Below are positions 52,282-61,205 of a stretch of 64,000 nt of DNA, in pieces. Numbering within the stretch: the first letter of the stretch is position 1; every line of letters begins with the position of its first letter. The stretch is from assembly GCA_963819645.1 (NCBI GenBank), contig CAWFWZ010000001.1, forward strand, positions 1 to 64,000, in the 5' to 3' direction. The DNA is from CAVVDY01 sp963819645. Its GTDB lineage: Bacteria > Acidobacteriota > Terriglobia > Terriglobales > Acidobacteriaceae. A program made the position numbers and the translations under genes. The notes under the pieces are model-generated. The model saw nothing but the letters and a program-made list of their open reading frames with translations. It searched no databases and was not told the origin of the DNA.

Positions 52282-52440
52282 ATGCCTACACAAGCTGCCT
52301 CGACCGCACGCCAAACAGAGCGTCTCCCAACCAGGGAGTCGCGCTGGAACCGTCTCCTCTCCTGGCTCCGGCGACGCAAAGAGTACCTGCTGCTGGAACT
52401 GCTCAATCTGCTGGAGCCCCGCCGCGCCTCGCACCAGTAA
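52282..52440 (+). CDS. Possible small basic helical protein
   Basis: From ATG 52282 the frame gives 52 residues (MPTQAASTARQTERLPTRES, then RWNRLLSWLRRRKEYLLLEL), a plausible amphipathic helix. It lies between the PhoU-like gene and pstS. There is no clear ribosome site and no recognised family; included only as a candidate. Confidence 0.25.
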   Translation: MPTQAASTARQTERLPTRESRWNRLLSWLRRRKEYLLLELLNLLEPRRASHQ

Positions 52441-52501
52441 ATGGCTCTCGTACAAGCCTTTAGCCTGCTCAGAGCACCTCTTCACTCGAAATTCAACGTT
52501 T

Positions 52502-52518
52502 TGTAACAATAAATTAAC
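52502..52518 (+). promoter_or_regulatory. Pho-box-like direct repeat upstream of pstS
   Basis: TGTAAC (52502-52507) and ATTAAC (52513-52518) start 11 bases apart, the spacing of PhoB/PhoP half-sites; a third AAC unit lies just upstream (TTCAAC, 52492-52497). The site is 60 bases before the pstS ribosome site, so phosphate starvation probably induces the operon. Confidence 0.55.
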
Positions 52519-52577
52519 CCGTCGGCGATAGAACGGGATGAGGTCTAAAGGTCTTTATTCTCAGGAGGCAAGTCGAC

Positions 52578-53585
52578 GTGATGCGCACACTCAGGGTGTT
52601 GCTGTGTCTGGCCGTATTCGCAAGCTGCGCACAGGCGCAGACAGTGATTAACGGAGCGGGTGCTACCTTCCCTAATCCCATTTACCAGAAGTGGTTCAGC
52701 GAGTACCACAACGAGCATTCCGACGTACAGTTCAACTACCAGTCGATCGGCAGCGGTGGCGGTATTCGACAGGTGCAGGCGGGCACGGTCGATTTCGGCG
52801 CCACCGATGGTCCGATGAGCGACCAGCAGCTCGCGGAGTCCAAGGTTAAGGTTGTGCATCTTCCCACCGTCCTGGGCGCAGTCGTACCGGCCTACAACAT
52901 CCCTGGAGTAAACGAGGAGATTAAGTTCACGCCAGAAGTCCTGGCCGGAATTTACCTGGGCAAAATCACGACCTGGAACGACCCTGCCATCGCCAAGGCG
53001 AATCCGAATATCAAGTTCCCCGACCAGTCCATCACCGTCGTACATCGCTCCGATGGCAGCGGAACCACTTACATCTTCACCGACTGGCTATCGAAGGTGA
53101 GTCCCGAGTGGGCAGGCGGGCCGGGCAAAGGTACCTCGGTCAAGTGGCCGGTCGGTATGGGCGGAAAAGGCAACGAAGGCGTCGCGGGCAATCTGAAGAT
53201 GCTGCCGGGCTCGATCGGTTACGTCGAGTTGATCTACGCTTTGCAGAACAAGATCAACTACGGAAGCGTGGAGAATTCGTCGAAGAACTTCGTCAAGGCC
53301 ACGCTCGAGAGCACGACTGCGGCTGCCGCGGGCGTGAAGATGCCTGCGGACTTCCGGGTTTCGATCACCAACCCGCCCGGAAAGTACGCCTACCCGATTG
53401 CCAGCTTCACCTGGCTGCTGATTCCAGTACAGCCCAAGGACGCTAACAAAGGCAAAATCATCAAAGACTTCCTCGGCTGGATGTTGGACAAGGGACAGGG
53501 AATGGTATCGCAACTGTCGTATGCTCCTCTGCCCGCTGATGTGGTGACAGCCGAGAAGGCCGCCATCACCAAGCAACTGAAGTAA
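52578..53585 (+). CDS. pstS: Phosphate ABC transporter substrate-binding protein
   Basis: This 335-residue protein is complete. A signal peptide (LRVLLCLAVFASCAQAQ) precedes GAGATFPNPIYQKWFSEYH, SIGSGGGIRQ, VDFGATDGPMS and HRSDGSGTTYIFTDWL, the phosphate-binding loops of PstS. It captures phosphate in the periplasm for PstC/PstA. The GTG at 52578 and ATG at 52581 both follow AGGAGG; ATG is likely. It is followed by a hairpin and the pstCAB-phoU genes. Confidence 0.96.
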   Translation: MMRTLRVLLCLAVFASCAQAQTVINGAGATFPNPIYQKWFSEYHNEHSDVQFNYQSIGSGGGIRQVQAGTVDFGATDGPMSDQQLAESKVKVVHLPTVLGAVVPAYNIPGVNEEIKFTPEVLAGIYLGKITTWNDPAIAKANPNIKFPDQSITVVHRSDGSGTTYIFTDWLSKVSPEWAGGPGKGTSVKWPVGMGGKGNEGVAGNLKMLPGSIGYVELIYALQNKINYGSVENSSKNFVKATLESTTAAAAGVKMPADFRVSITNPPGKYAYPIASFTWLLIPVQPKDANKGKIIKDFLGWMLDKGQGMVSQLSYAPLPADVVTAEKAAITKQLK

Positions 53586-53612
53586 ACTCACCCGGCTTGA
53601 AGTCCCACCGCG

Positions 53613-53647
53613 AACTCCGGTTCAATTCGGGCCGGAGTTTGCATTTT
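53613..53647 (+). terminator. Hairpin with T-run between pstS and pstC
   Basis: AACTCCGG and CCGGAGTT (53613-53620 and 53632-53639) form a perfect 8-bp stem, followed by TGCATTTT. It would end or attenuate pstS transcription so that the binding protein is made in excess. Confidence 0.65.
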
Positions 53648-53658
53648 GCGACTGAGTC

Positions 53659-53675
53659 TGTAACCGTTGTGTAAC
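53659..53675 (+). promoter_or_regulatory. Pho-box direct repeat upstream of pstC
   Basis: TGTAACCGT occurs at 53659 and again at 53670, an exact 11-base period with half-site TGTAAC. This matches the layout of PhoB/PhoP binding sites and suggests that pstC has its own phosphate-controlled promoter. Confidence 0.65.
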
Positions 53676-53698
53676 CGTCCGTTGTTAGGTTCAAGCTC

Positions 53699-54751
53699 AT
53701 GAATTCCACTGATCCCCTCGGGAGCCAGAAGCCAATTGTCTCCGTTCCGTCGCTGGCGCATACCAGCACGGAGCGAAAGCAGACGGGCGGCACTGCCGTG
53801 CTCCAACGGATCAGGACCCAGAACCCAACCAGCAGCCGCCTTCCCGATGCGGTGTTTCGTGTCATGATCGCGTTGGCGGCATTCTCCGTCTTTGTCATTG
53901 TCGTACTGATCGTCTACGAACTGGTTGATAAATCGAGGCTGTCGCTGCACCAATTCGGTATCGGGTTCTTCTACGGTCGCGACTGGGATCCGGTGAATGG
54001 TGATTTCGGCGCTCTACCGTTTATCTATGGGACGATTGTCTCCTCGGTTTTAGCTCTGGTTCTCGCGGTGCCGCTCTCCGTCGGCGTTGCGGTGTATATC
54101 ACGGAGATGTGTCCCGTCGCTCTTCGGGCCATCATCTCCTTTCTGGTCGAGCTGCTGGCGGCGATTCCCAGCGTGATCTACGGCTTATGGGGAATCTTCG
54201 TATTGGCGCCCCTGCTGCGTGAGTACTTGCAGCCATTCCTGGCGAAATATTTTGGCTGGACGGGCCTGTTCGAAGGGCCGCAGTTCGGATTGGGCATGCT
54301 GGCAGCGGGCATCATTCTGGCCATCATGATTGTGCCCATCGTCGCCTCCATCACGCGCGAGGTGCTGAGCGCCGTTCCGCAGAACCAGCGGGAAGCCGTG
54401 CTGGCGCTGGGCGCCACGCGGTGGGAGATGATCCGCATGGGCGTGTTGCGCAACGCGCGCATCGGCATCGTGGGCGGCGTCATCCTCGGGCTGGGACGCG
54501 CGCTGGGCGAAACCATGGCCGTCACGATGGTGATCGGCAACCGCCCGGAGATCGCGAAGTCCCTGTTCGCACCCGGATACACCATGGCCAGTGTGATTGC
54601 CAACGAGTTCAGTGAAGCCACCGGCGACCTGTACCTGAGTGCACTGGTTGAGATTGGGTTGGCGCTTTTCCTGGTGACCTTGATCGTAAATGCGCTGGCG
54701 CGCTTGCTGGTTTGGAGCATCACCGGCGGAACAGCGAGGGTCAATGCCTAG
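53699..54751 (+). CDS. pstC: Phosphate ABC transporter permease
   Basis: The 350 residues have a polar N-terminal tail of about 55 residues and six membrane helices with the family's GIGFFYGRDWDPVNGDFGALPFIYGT and the cytoplasmic EAA loop (NQREAVLALGATRWEMIRMGVL). Together with PstA it forms the membrane channel for phosphate. Its stop overlaps the pstA start by eight bases. Confidence 0.95.
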   Translation: MNSTDPLGSQKPIVSVPSLAHTSTERKQTGGTAVLQRIRTQNPTSSRLPDAVFRVMIALAAFSVFVIVVLIVYELVDKSRLSLHQFGIGFFYGRDWDPVNGDFGALPFIYGTIVSSVLALVLAVPLSVGVAVYITEMCPVALRAIISFLVELLAAIPSVIYGLWGIFVLAPLLREYLQPFLAKYFGWTGLFEGPQFGLGMLAAGIILAIMIVPIVASITREVLSAVPQNQREAVLALGATRWEMIRMGVLRNARIGIVGGVILGLGRALGETMAVTMVIGNRPEIAKSLFAPGYTMASVIANEFSEATGDLYLSALVEIGLALFLVTLIVNALARLLVWSITGGTARVNA

Positions 54752-55619
54752 CACCACCCTCAGCCGCTCTTCCAGTCTCAGCCTCTGGCGCAAGTTCGCC
54801 AATGTGGGCGCGACCGGCTTTGCCCTCGGCTCCGCTGTCCTGGTGCTGACGCCGTTGCTCGCAATCTTTATATACCTGTTGATTAAAGGCATCGGATCGG
54901 TCAACCTGGCGTTCCTTACCCAAACGCCCAAACCGGTGGGCGAGCCCGGTGGTGGCATGGCGAATGCGATCGTGGGTTCCGGCGTGGTTCTGGCGCTCGC
55001 CAGCGTGATTGGCATCCCGGTTGGTATTGGCTGCGGAATCTATCTGGCCGAATACGGACGCAACCGTTTTGGTGACTTCGTGCGCTTCACGGCCGACGTG
55101 CTGAACGGTGTTCCTTCTATCGTCATCGGTATCGTGGCCTATTCGCTGGTCGTCCTTCGCCAGAAGCACTTCTCCGCTTACTCCGGCGGATTTGCTCTGG
55201 CCATCATGATGGTACCCACGGTTGCTCGCGCTACCGAAGAGATGCTGCTGATGGTGCCCAACTCGATCCGCGAGGCGGCGTTCGGGTTGGGTATTCCGAA
55301 GTGGCGAACCACGCTGTCGATTACACTGCGCACGGCATCGGCCGGAGTCATCACCGGCTGCATGCTGGCATTTGCGCGCGTAGCCGGCGAAACCGCGCCG
55401 CTGTTGTTTACTGCGTTCGGCAACCAGTACTGGAACCTGAATCCCAACCAGCCCACGGCAGCTTTGCCGTTGCAGATTTTCACCTATGCGATTTCCCCCT
55501 TTGACGAATGGCACAAGCAGGCTTGGGCGGGAGCTCTGATCCTTATCGTTATGATTGTTGCTGCGGTGGCGGCGGTACGCATCGTCACCAGTCGGGGCAT
55601 GCTAAAGGGGGCCTCGTAA
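54744..55619 (+). CDS. pstA: Phosphate ABC transporter permease
   Basis: From ATG 54744 the protein is 291 residues (MPSTTLSRSSSLSLWRKFAN). It has six membrane helices and the PstA blocks GIGSVNLAFLTQTPKPVGEPGGGM-like, GIYLAEYGRNRFGDFVRF, LNGVPSIVIGIVAY and NSIREAAFGLGIPKWRT, the EAA loop that docks PstB. It overlaps the pstC stop and is followed after 4 bases by pstB, so the three are translationally linked. Confidence 0.95.
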   Translation: MPSTTLSRSSSLSLWRKFANVGATGFALGSAVLVLTPLLAIFIYLLIKGIGSVNLAFLTQTPKPVGEPGGGMANAIVGSGVVLALASVIGIPVGIGCGIYLAEYGRNRFGDFVRFTADVLNGVPSIVIGIVAYSLVVLRQKHFSAYSGGFALAIMMVPTVARATEEMLLMVPNSIREAAFGLGIPKWRTTLSITLRTASAGVITGCMLAFARVAGETAPLLFTAFGNQYWNLNPNQPTAALPLQIFTYAISPFDEWHKQAWAGALILIVMIVAAVAAVRIVTSRGMLKGAS

Positions 55620-55623
55620 CCGT

Positions 55624-56386
55624 ATGGGCGTAGGAATCGAGGTCAAAGGTTTGAATGCCTGGTACGGCAAGAACTTGGCCTTGAAGGAAATTGACATGTC
55701 GGTGCTGGCCAATCACGTCACGGCGGTGATTGGGCCGTCGGGCTGCGGCAAGAGTACGTTTGTGCGCTGCCTCAACCGCATGCACGAGACGATTCCGGAG
55801 GCTCGGGCCGAGGGCGACGTGAAAATCGGCGCCATCGAAGTCTATGGCGATGGCACTGATCCGGTTGAGGTGCGCCGCAAGATCGGCATGGTGTTTCAGA
55901 AGCCCAACCCATTTCCCAGCATGTCCATCTATGACAACGTTGCCGCCGGCCTGCGGCTTGAACGGGTTGCGCAACCGCAAGCAGATGAACGAACTGGTGG
56001 AGCGTTCGCTGAAGCTCGCGGCGCTGTGGGAAGAAGTGAAGGACAGCTTGCACAAGAAGTCGGGCGCCAGCCTCTCCGGAGGTCAGCAACAGCGGCTGTG
56101 CATCGCGCGCGCCCTGGCGGTCGAGCCTGACGTGCTTCTGATGGACGAGCCGGCATCGGCGCTGGATCCGATTTCGACCAGCAAGATCGAAGAGCTGATT
56201 TTTCAGTTAAAACAACACTATACTGTGGTCATCGTTACTCATAATATGCAGCAGGCGGCGCGGGTTGCCGAATTTACCGCCTTCTTTCTGATGGGCAGCT
56301 TGATTGAATACGACAAGACGGAAAAGATATTCACCACTCCCGCAGATAAGCGGACGGAAGACTACATCACAGGCAGGTTTGGATAA
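55624..56386 (+). CDS. pstB: Phosphate ABC transporter ATPase (one apparent frameshift)
   Basis: The Walker A GPSGCGKSTFVRCLNRMHE, Q-loop FQKPNPFPSMSIYDNV, signature LSGGQQQRLCIARAL, Walker B VLLMDEPASALDP and H-loop VTHNMQQAARV are all present. One extra base near 55957 moves the frame between GLRL and NGLRNRKQMNELVE. Repaired length is 253 residues, as expected. It powers phosphate import. The neighbours on both sides are clean, so a sequencing error is likely here. The phoU start overlaps its stop (TAATG). Confidence 0.95.
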
Positions 56387-57054
56387 TGCGAAGCCGCTTT
56401 CAGCAGGGCTTGGATGAACTTCGGGACAAACTCCTCCGCATGGGCGGCCTTGCGGAGCAGGCGATCGATCGCGCTACGGAAGCGTATCGCACGCGCGATG
56501 CGAAGTTTTGCCAAATGGTATTTACCGGCGAGACCGCCATCAATCAGGCCGAGCGCGATATCGATGAGCTGGCGCTCGACCTCCTCGCCATGCAGCAGCC
56601 AATGGCCATCGATCTGCGTTTCATCATGGCCGTAATCAAGATCAATGCCGACCTGGAACGCGTAGGCGACCAGGCGGTAAACATCGCGCAACGCGTTTTG
56701 GACCTGGTCAGCGAGCCGCCGGTCGAGTTGCCAATCGATATCCCAAAGATGGCGAGCAGTGTGAGCACCATGGTGCAACGAGCATTGCAGTCGTTCCTCG
56801 ACGGTCATGCCGAAATCGCCGAGTCGGTGCTGCAGATGGACAACGTGGTTGACCGCATGAAGGACGAAGCTTTCGTTATTCTGGTGCAGAAGATGCAAAG
56901 CGACCCGGCACTGACGCGGCCGGCTTTGAACGTACTGCTGATCGCCCGCAACCTGGAGCGCATTGCCGACCACGCGACCAACATCGCTGAGGACGTTATC
57001 TTCTGGGTACGCGGCGCCGACGTGCGCCACGGCGGAGCGCACTACCCTTATTAG
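56386..57054 (+). CDS. phoU: Phosphate signalling regulator PhoU
   Basis: The 222 residues carry two PhoU three-helix bundles (FQQGLDELRDKLLRMGGLAEQAI; IKINADLERVGDQAVNIAQ; LLIARNLERIADHATNIAED) with the E-x-x-x-D metal ligands in each half. PhoU links the Pst transporter to the PhoR-type kinase and represses the Pho regulon when phosphate is ample. It is the last gene of the pst operon, overlapping pstB by one base. Confidence 0.95.
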   Translation: MRSRFQQGLDELRDKLLRMGGLAEQAIDRATEAYRTRDAKFCQMVFTGETAINQAERDIDELALDLLAMQQPMAIDLRFIMAVIKINADLERVGDQAVNIAQRVLDLVSEPPVELPIDIPKMASSVSTMVQRALQSFLDGHAEIAESVLQMDNVVDRMKDEAFVILVQKMQSDPALTRPALNVLLIARNLERIADHATNIAEDVIFWVRGADVRHGGAHYPY

Positions 57055-57098
57055 TCGGCTGCTACGGCAATCGACTAACCTGGGCCCCCAATAACGTT

Positions 57099-57122
57099 CC
57101 GGCCTCGCGCACGCGAGGCCGG
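57099..57122 (+). terminator. Terminator-like hairpin after phoU
   Basis: CCGGCCTCGC-GCAC-GCGAGGCCGG is a perfect 10-bp stem 45 bases after the phoU stop, followed by TTGCGTT. It very likely closes the pst operon. Confidence 0.75.
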
Positions 57123-57856
57123 TTGCGTTCACTCAGGAGGATTTTTCCTTGCTCACATAGTGCTAATCGGAACTCTGGCTCAGAACTTGAGCGAGCCAAG
57201 CCTTTCCCGCAACGGAAAAGGTATAGTCCGGTTCGAAGTCACATTCAACAGGAGTCTTCGTCCCGCAATCTCGAAATCCACGAGGCAAGATGTGTTTTGG
57301 ACGGAGAGCCACATGCGTTAACTACGCCAATTTCCGCCGTTGATTGACCTTGGCAGTTTTCTTGCTATATGAGTTTCGGCCGAAACCCCTCGTTTGCGCC
57401 ACTGCAAACGTACTTAAGTGCCAGCCAATGCTGCAAGCCCGAGCGTTCCACCAATTTTATAGACAATCATTTTCGAAATTGTGTTCGTCATCGCGCCCCT
57501 GCGATCGAAAGATACTGAAGGTAACAACGAAGTAACCTGATAGTTTTGTGGGGGGCTTCATTATGATTTCTTTATCTCCATCCATCTACAACTTCCGATG
57601 ATGTTCTCTTTTGCGAAAGTGTGATATAACGAAATCAAACTGACCTGCAGACTGCACAGCAGATTAGATACCTCGCGTTCCCTGCGCGAAGTTACGCCCA
57701 AACTCGCAAAGAGGACTTAGTCTGCGAATAGTAATTCGGTAGCCGAATGGCTTTACCGGATGTTCCTAACCAACCTGAAGGTCTGATAAGTAAATAACCC
57801 AGGAACCTCTTTAAAAGTAGTTTTACCAATAACGCTCAACCAGCGGTCAGGGGAAA
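57123..57856. other. Gene-free AT-rich stretch upstream of the arsR-like gene
   Basis: About 730 bases with lower GC than the window average, no convincing frame, and several AT-rich patches (57560-57640, 57785-57830) that could hold promoters. I could not assign a riboswitch or RNA. Confidence 0.45.
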
Positions 57857-58189
57857 ATGGCGATGAAACGGAAAAACCGGGCTGATAAAGAAACCTATGA
57901 ACGACAGGCTAACATTTGTAAGGCCTTCGCCAATCCTACACGTTTGCAACTAGTCGGTATGCTCGAAGTATCCGATTGCTGGGCCTCGGAGCTACAGCAA
58001 GGTCTTGATATTTCCAAGGCAAACCTCTCTCAGCACCTTTCGATTCTGAAAGCGGCCGGCATTGTGCACACGCAGCGCAACGGCAAGCAGTTGTTCTGCC
58101 AGCTGGCTATGCCTGAAGTCAAGAAGGCGACAGCTCTTTTTCGCGCGATGCTGAAAGCGCAGATGCGTGAGAACCGCCGCTGGGTGTAA
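57857..58189 (+). CDS. ArsR-family transcriptional regulator
   Basis: The 110 residues form one winged-helix domain: NICKAFANPTRLQLVGMLEV, CWASELQQGLDISKANLSQHLSIL (recognition helix SKANLSQHL), GIVHTQRNGKQLFCQL. The sequence has cysteines (Cys25, one in the SDCWASEL segment, one in the wing) but not the classical ELCVCDL arsenic site, so a metal or redox ligand is possible but unproven. The start ATG follows AGGGGAAA. The next gene, in the same direction 78 bases on, may be its target. Confidence 0.85.
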   Translation: MAMKRKNRADKETYERQANICKAFANPTRLQLVGMLEVSDCWASELQQGLDISKANLSQHLSILKAAGIVHTQRNGKQLFCQLAMPEVKKATALFRAMLKAQMRENRRWV

Positions 58190-58267
58190 TGCGGCCCGCT
58201 GCGTAACAGCTGAGAATCTGACGCGATCTTGCTGTCTTCACAGCATGACACGGTAGACTGCTGTTGA

Positions 58268-60787
58268 ATGCCGCGCACCACCATACTGGAGTACCTGGAC
58301 AACTTCCGCGACCACGCCCGAGAAACGGCGTACGTGTATCGTCGCGGATACCGGGTTCAGCATTGGAGCTACGGCGACGTCCTGATCAGCGCGTACCGCT
58401 TTGCGCGCGAGTTGGACGCCCGCGGCATTGGCCACAGCGACAAGGTGCTGCTGTGGGGGGAGAACTGCGCGGAGTGGGTCGCCGCCTTCTTCGGCTGCGT
58501 GCTGCGCGGCGTGGTTGTCGTTCCCATCGACAACATTGCCGCTCCTGATTTCGCCGAGCGAGTGGCGCAGCAGGTGGACGCAAAGCTCTGCATCGGCGGC
58601 CACGATCACGACGTTGCCGGCGTGCCCCGCTTCGATCTGGACACCCTGCGTGAGAGCGTTTCCCAGCGCTCTGCCGAGCCAATCCCGTCGCCGAATCTTA
58701 CCCGCGACGACATAGTTGAGATCGTCTTTACCTCAGGCACAACCGCTGAGCCGCGTGGTGTAGTCATCACGCATGGCAACATCCTGGCCAACCTTGAGCC
58801 GCTGGAACGCGAGATTGGCAAGTACCTGAAGTACGAGCGCATCTTCCATCCCATCCGCTTTCTGAACCTCCTGCCACTGAGTCACGTCTTCGGACAGTTT
58901 CTCGGTATATTGCTTCCGCAACTGCTTGCCGGAACGGTGATCTTCCACGACAGCCTGAATCCGACGGAGATCATCCGTCTGGTACGTGAGCAGCGCGTTT
59001 CGGTGGTCGTCGCCGTGCCGCGCCTAATGGAGTCGCTGAAAGACAAAATTGAACGCGACATGGAGAGCGCAGGCCGGCGGCAGTGGTTCGAAAAGCAGTT
59101 TGCCGCGGCCGATGGCGAGCACTTCGTCCGGCGCTGGTGGCGTTTCCGTCGCATTCACAGCCAGTTCGGATGGAAGTTCTGGGCCTTCATCTCGGGCGGC
59201 GCTGCGCTCGATGCGGAGACGGAAGAGTTTTGGCGGCGGCTGAGCTTCGTCGTCATTCAGGGCTACGGCCTGACCGAAACAACTTCACTGATCTCGCTCA
59301 ATCATCCTTTTCGTACCGGCAAGCGCTCGATCGGCAAGGTGCTGGAAGGCCGCGAGATGAAGCTCGACGAGAACGGCGAGATTCTGGTGCGCGGCGCCAA
59401 CGTCGCCGCCGGCTACTGGCAGGGCAAGGAGCTGAAGCCGGTCCTGAACGAAGAAGGCTGGTTTCGCACCGGCGATCTGGGCGAGGTCGATGCCGAGGGA
59501 AATCTGTATTTCCGCGGCCGCAAGAAAAACGTCATCGTGAATCGCGAGGGGATGAACATCTATCCTGACGATCTGGAAGCAGCGCTGCGCCATCAACCTG
59601 AGGTGCGCGACTGCGTGGTGGTTCCGCTGGAACAGGGTGGCAATGCCGAGCCATGCGCCGCGCTGCTGCTGCGCGATTCGTCCGATCCCGAAGCGGCGGT
59701 GCAGGCCGCCAATCGGCAGCTCGCCGAATTTCAGCGCATGCGCCGATGGCTGGTATGGCCCGAGCCCGACTTCCCGCGCACTCCGACGCAGAAGCCGCGC
59801 ACCAACCTGATTCAGGCGTATGCAGCAGCGAAGTTCTCAGGTGCAGCGGGAGCCGCCGTGTCTCAGGGTTCGCTGGCCGAATTGATCAGCCGCATCACCG
59901 GGCGCGACGTCGGTTCGCTGTCCGCCGACTCGAAATTGGAAGACGAGCTCAATCTCAGCTCGATGGACCGCGTTGAGTTGATGAGCGCGCTGGAAGATTC
60001 CTACCAGGTCGATCTGAGCGAGGCCAACTTCGCAAACCTCACCACGGTCGGCGAACTCGAGCGCCTGCTGCAACAGCCCGAGAAGCCTGCGCGCAGCGGG
60101 TACCGTTATCCGCACTGGGCGTTGCGCTGGCCGATCACGTGGATCCGCAACGCCGCCTACAATCTGCTGTCGCTGCCGGCGACGCTCATCATGGCGCATC
60201 CGAAGATCGAAGGACGCGAGAACCTCGACGGCCTGACCGGCCCGATCCTGGTCACCTGCAATCACGTGACGTATATCGATGTAGGATTCGTGCTGCTGGC
60301 ACTGCCTCCTCGGTTGCGCCATAAGCTTGCGGTCGGCATGCACGGAGAACGCCTGTGGGGCATGTGGCGGCCTGCGCGCAGCATGAACCTGTTGGCGCGC
60401 TGGTGGCAGCAGGCGGGATACTATCTCGTCGTCGCGTTGTTCAACGTGTTTCCGCTACCGCAGGAGTCTGGCGTCCGCGAGAGCTTTGCCTATGCCGGCG
60501 CTTGCGCCGATGAGGGATACAGCGTGCTGGTCTTTCCCGAAGGCCGACGAACCCAGGACGGCAAGCTGTCGCCATTTCGCTCGGGGATTGGAATGCTGGC
60601 TTCGCGGCTGGATGTTCCGGTGGTGCCGATGCGAATTCACGGTCTGCATGACATGAAACTCGCAGGCCGCAAGATTGCGCGGCGCGGCGAACTGCGCGTC
60701 GTCATTGGCAAGCCGGTAAGCTTCCCACGCGACACTCCAGCGGAAGAGATTACCAATCAACTGGAGCACATCACCGCGGAGCTGTAG
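58268..60787 (+). CDS. Fused acyl-adenylating enzyme, acyl carrier domain and PlsC acyltransferase
   Basis: This 839-residue protein has three domains. Residues 1-520 are an AMP-binding acyl-ACP/acyl-CoA synthetase (VFTSGTTAEPRGVVITHGN, GYGLTETTSLI, GWFRTGDLGEVDAEGN, RKKNVIVNREGMNIYP). Residues 540-620 are an acyl carrier domain, with Ser565 in LNLSSMDRVEL as the likely phosphopantetheine site. Residues 650-839 are a 1-acyl-glycerol-phosphate acyltransferase, with H666 and D671 of the HX4D motif (NHVTYID) and FPEGRR. Together they could activate a fatty acid, hold it on the carrier and esterify a lysophospholipid. The domain order is the reverse of Aas from E. coli. The frame is unbroken. Confidence 0.88.
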   Translation: MPRTTILEYLDNFRDHARETAYVYRRGYRVQHWSYGDVLISAYRFARELDARGIGHSDKVLLWGENCAEWVAAFFGCVLRGVVVVPIDNIAAPDFAERVAQQVDAKLCIGGHDHDVAGVPRFDLDTLRESVSQRSAEPIPSPNLTRDDIVEIVFTSGTTAEPRGVVITHGNILANLEPLEREIGKYLKYERIFHPIRFLNLLPLSHVFGQFLGILLPQLLAGTVIFHDSLNPTEIIRLVREQRVSVVVAVPRLMESLKDKIERDMESAGRRQWFEKQFAAADGEHFVRRWWRFRRIHSQFGWKFWAFISGGAALDAETEEFWRRLSFVVIQGYGLTETTSLISLNHPFRTGKRSIGKVLEGREMKLDENGEILVRGANVAAGYWQGKELKPVLNEEGWFRTGDLGEVDAEGNLYFRGRKKNVIVNREGMNIYPDDLEAALRHQPEVRDCVVVPLEQGGNAEPCAALLLRDSSDPEAAVQAANRQLAEFQRMRRWLVWPEPDFPRTPTQKPRTNLIQAYAAAKFSGAAGAAVSQGSLAELISRITGRDVGSLSADSKLEDELNLSSMDRVELMSALEDSYQVDLSEANFANLTTVGELERLLQQPEKPARSGYRYPHWALRWPITWIRNAAYNLLSLPATLIMAHPKIEGRENLDGLTGPILVTCNHVTYIDVGFVLLALPPRLRHKLAVGMHGERLWGMWRPARSMNLLARWWQQAGYYLVVALFNVFPLPQESGVRESFAYAGACADEGYSVLVFPEGRRTQDGKLSPFRSGIGMLASRLDVPVVPMRIHGLHDMKLAGRKIARRGELRVVIGKPVSFPRDTPAEEITNQLEHITAEL

Positions 60788-61205
60788 AAGGGTGGAGTAC
60801 GCCTTCCAGGCGTACATAACAAAGCGAGTGGCAGCAGGGCCGGCTTTACAGATTTCAAAGAAACTCTTTTACCGAGGAAGGGCGTCAGGGCACGACCTTG
60901 GTCGTGCCGATAAGCGTTTCCATTTCGATCTTCCGGAGCCGACTTCAGTCGCCGGCATAAGCTTTCTGAATCGCGAAAAAGCGGTCGCTCGCGGACTAAA
61001 GTCCGCTTGCGATATGAAACTAGAAAGAGGCTTCTTCGGCACGACTGGAGCCTGCCCTGACCGAAGCCGAAGGGTGCCCTGACGCGAATCGCCGCGTTGG
61101 CCGCGTTTTTTAGCCCTGACGCGATGCTTTGCAACGCGTGCGTCCGGCGTCCATAGCACGCCTGAAGGCGCGCTCCACTCTTTGATTTAAACCACCGCTG
61201 AATTG
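60788..61205. other. Hairpin-rich gap between convergent genes
   Basis: It holds the hairpin GGCACGACC-TT-GGTCGTGCC at 60889-60908, identical with its flanks to the one after glmS, a following GCCGACTTCAGTCGCCGGC-type hairpin (about 60940) and GGACTAAAGTCC (about 60993). No gene. Confidence 0.65.
60889..60908. repeat. Second copy of the GGCACGACC-TT-GGTCGTGCC hairpin
   Basis: Identical to 24176-24195, including CGTCAG before and GAT after. Such conserved, widely spaced hairpins are REP-like. Confidence 0.75.
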
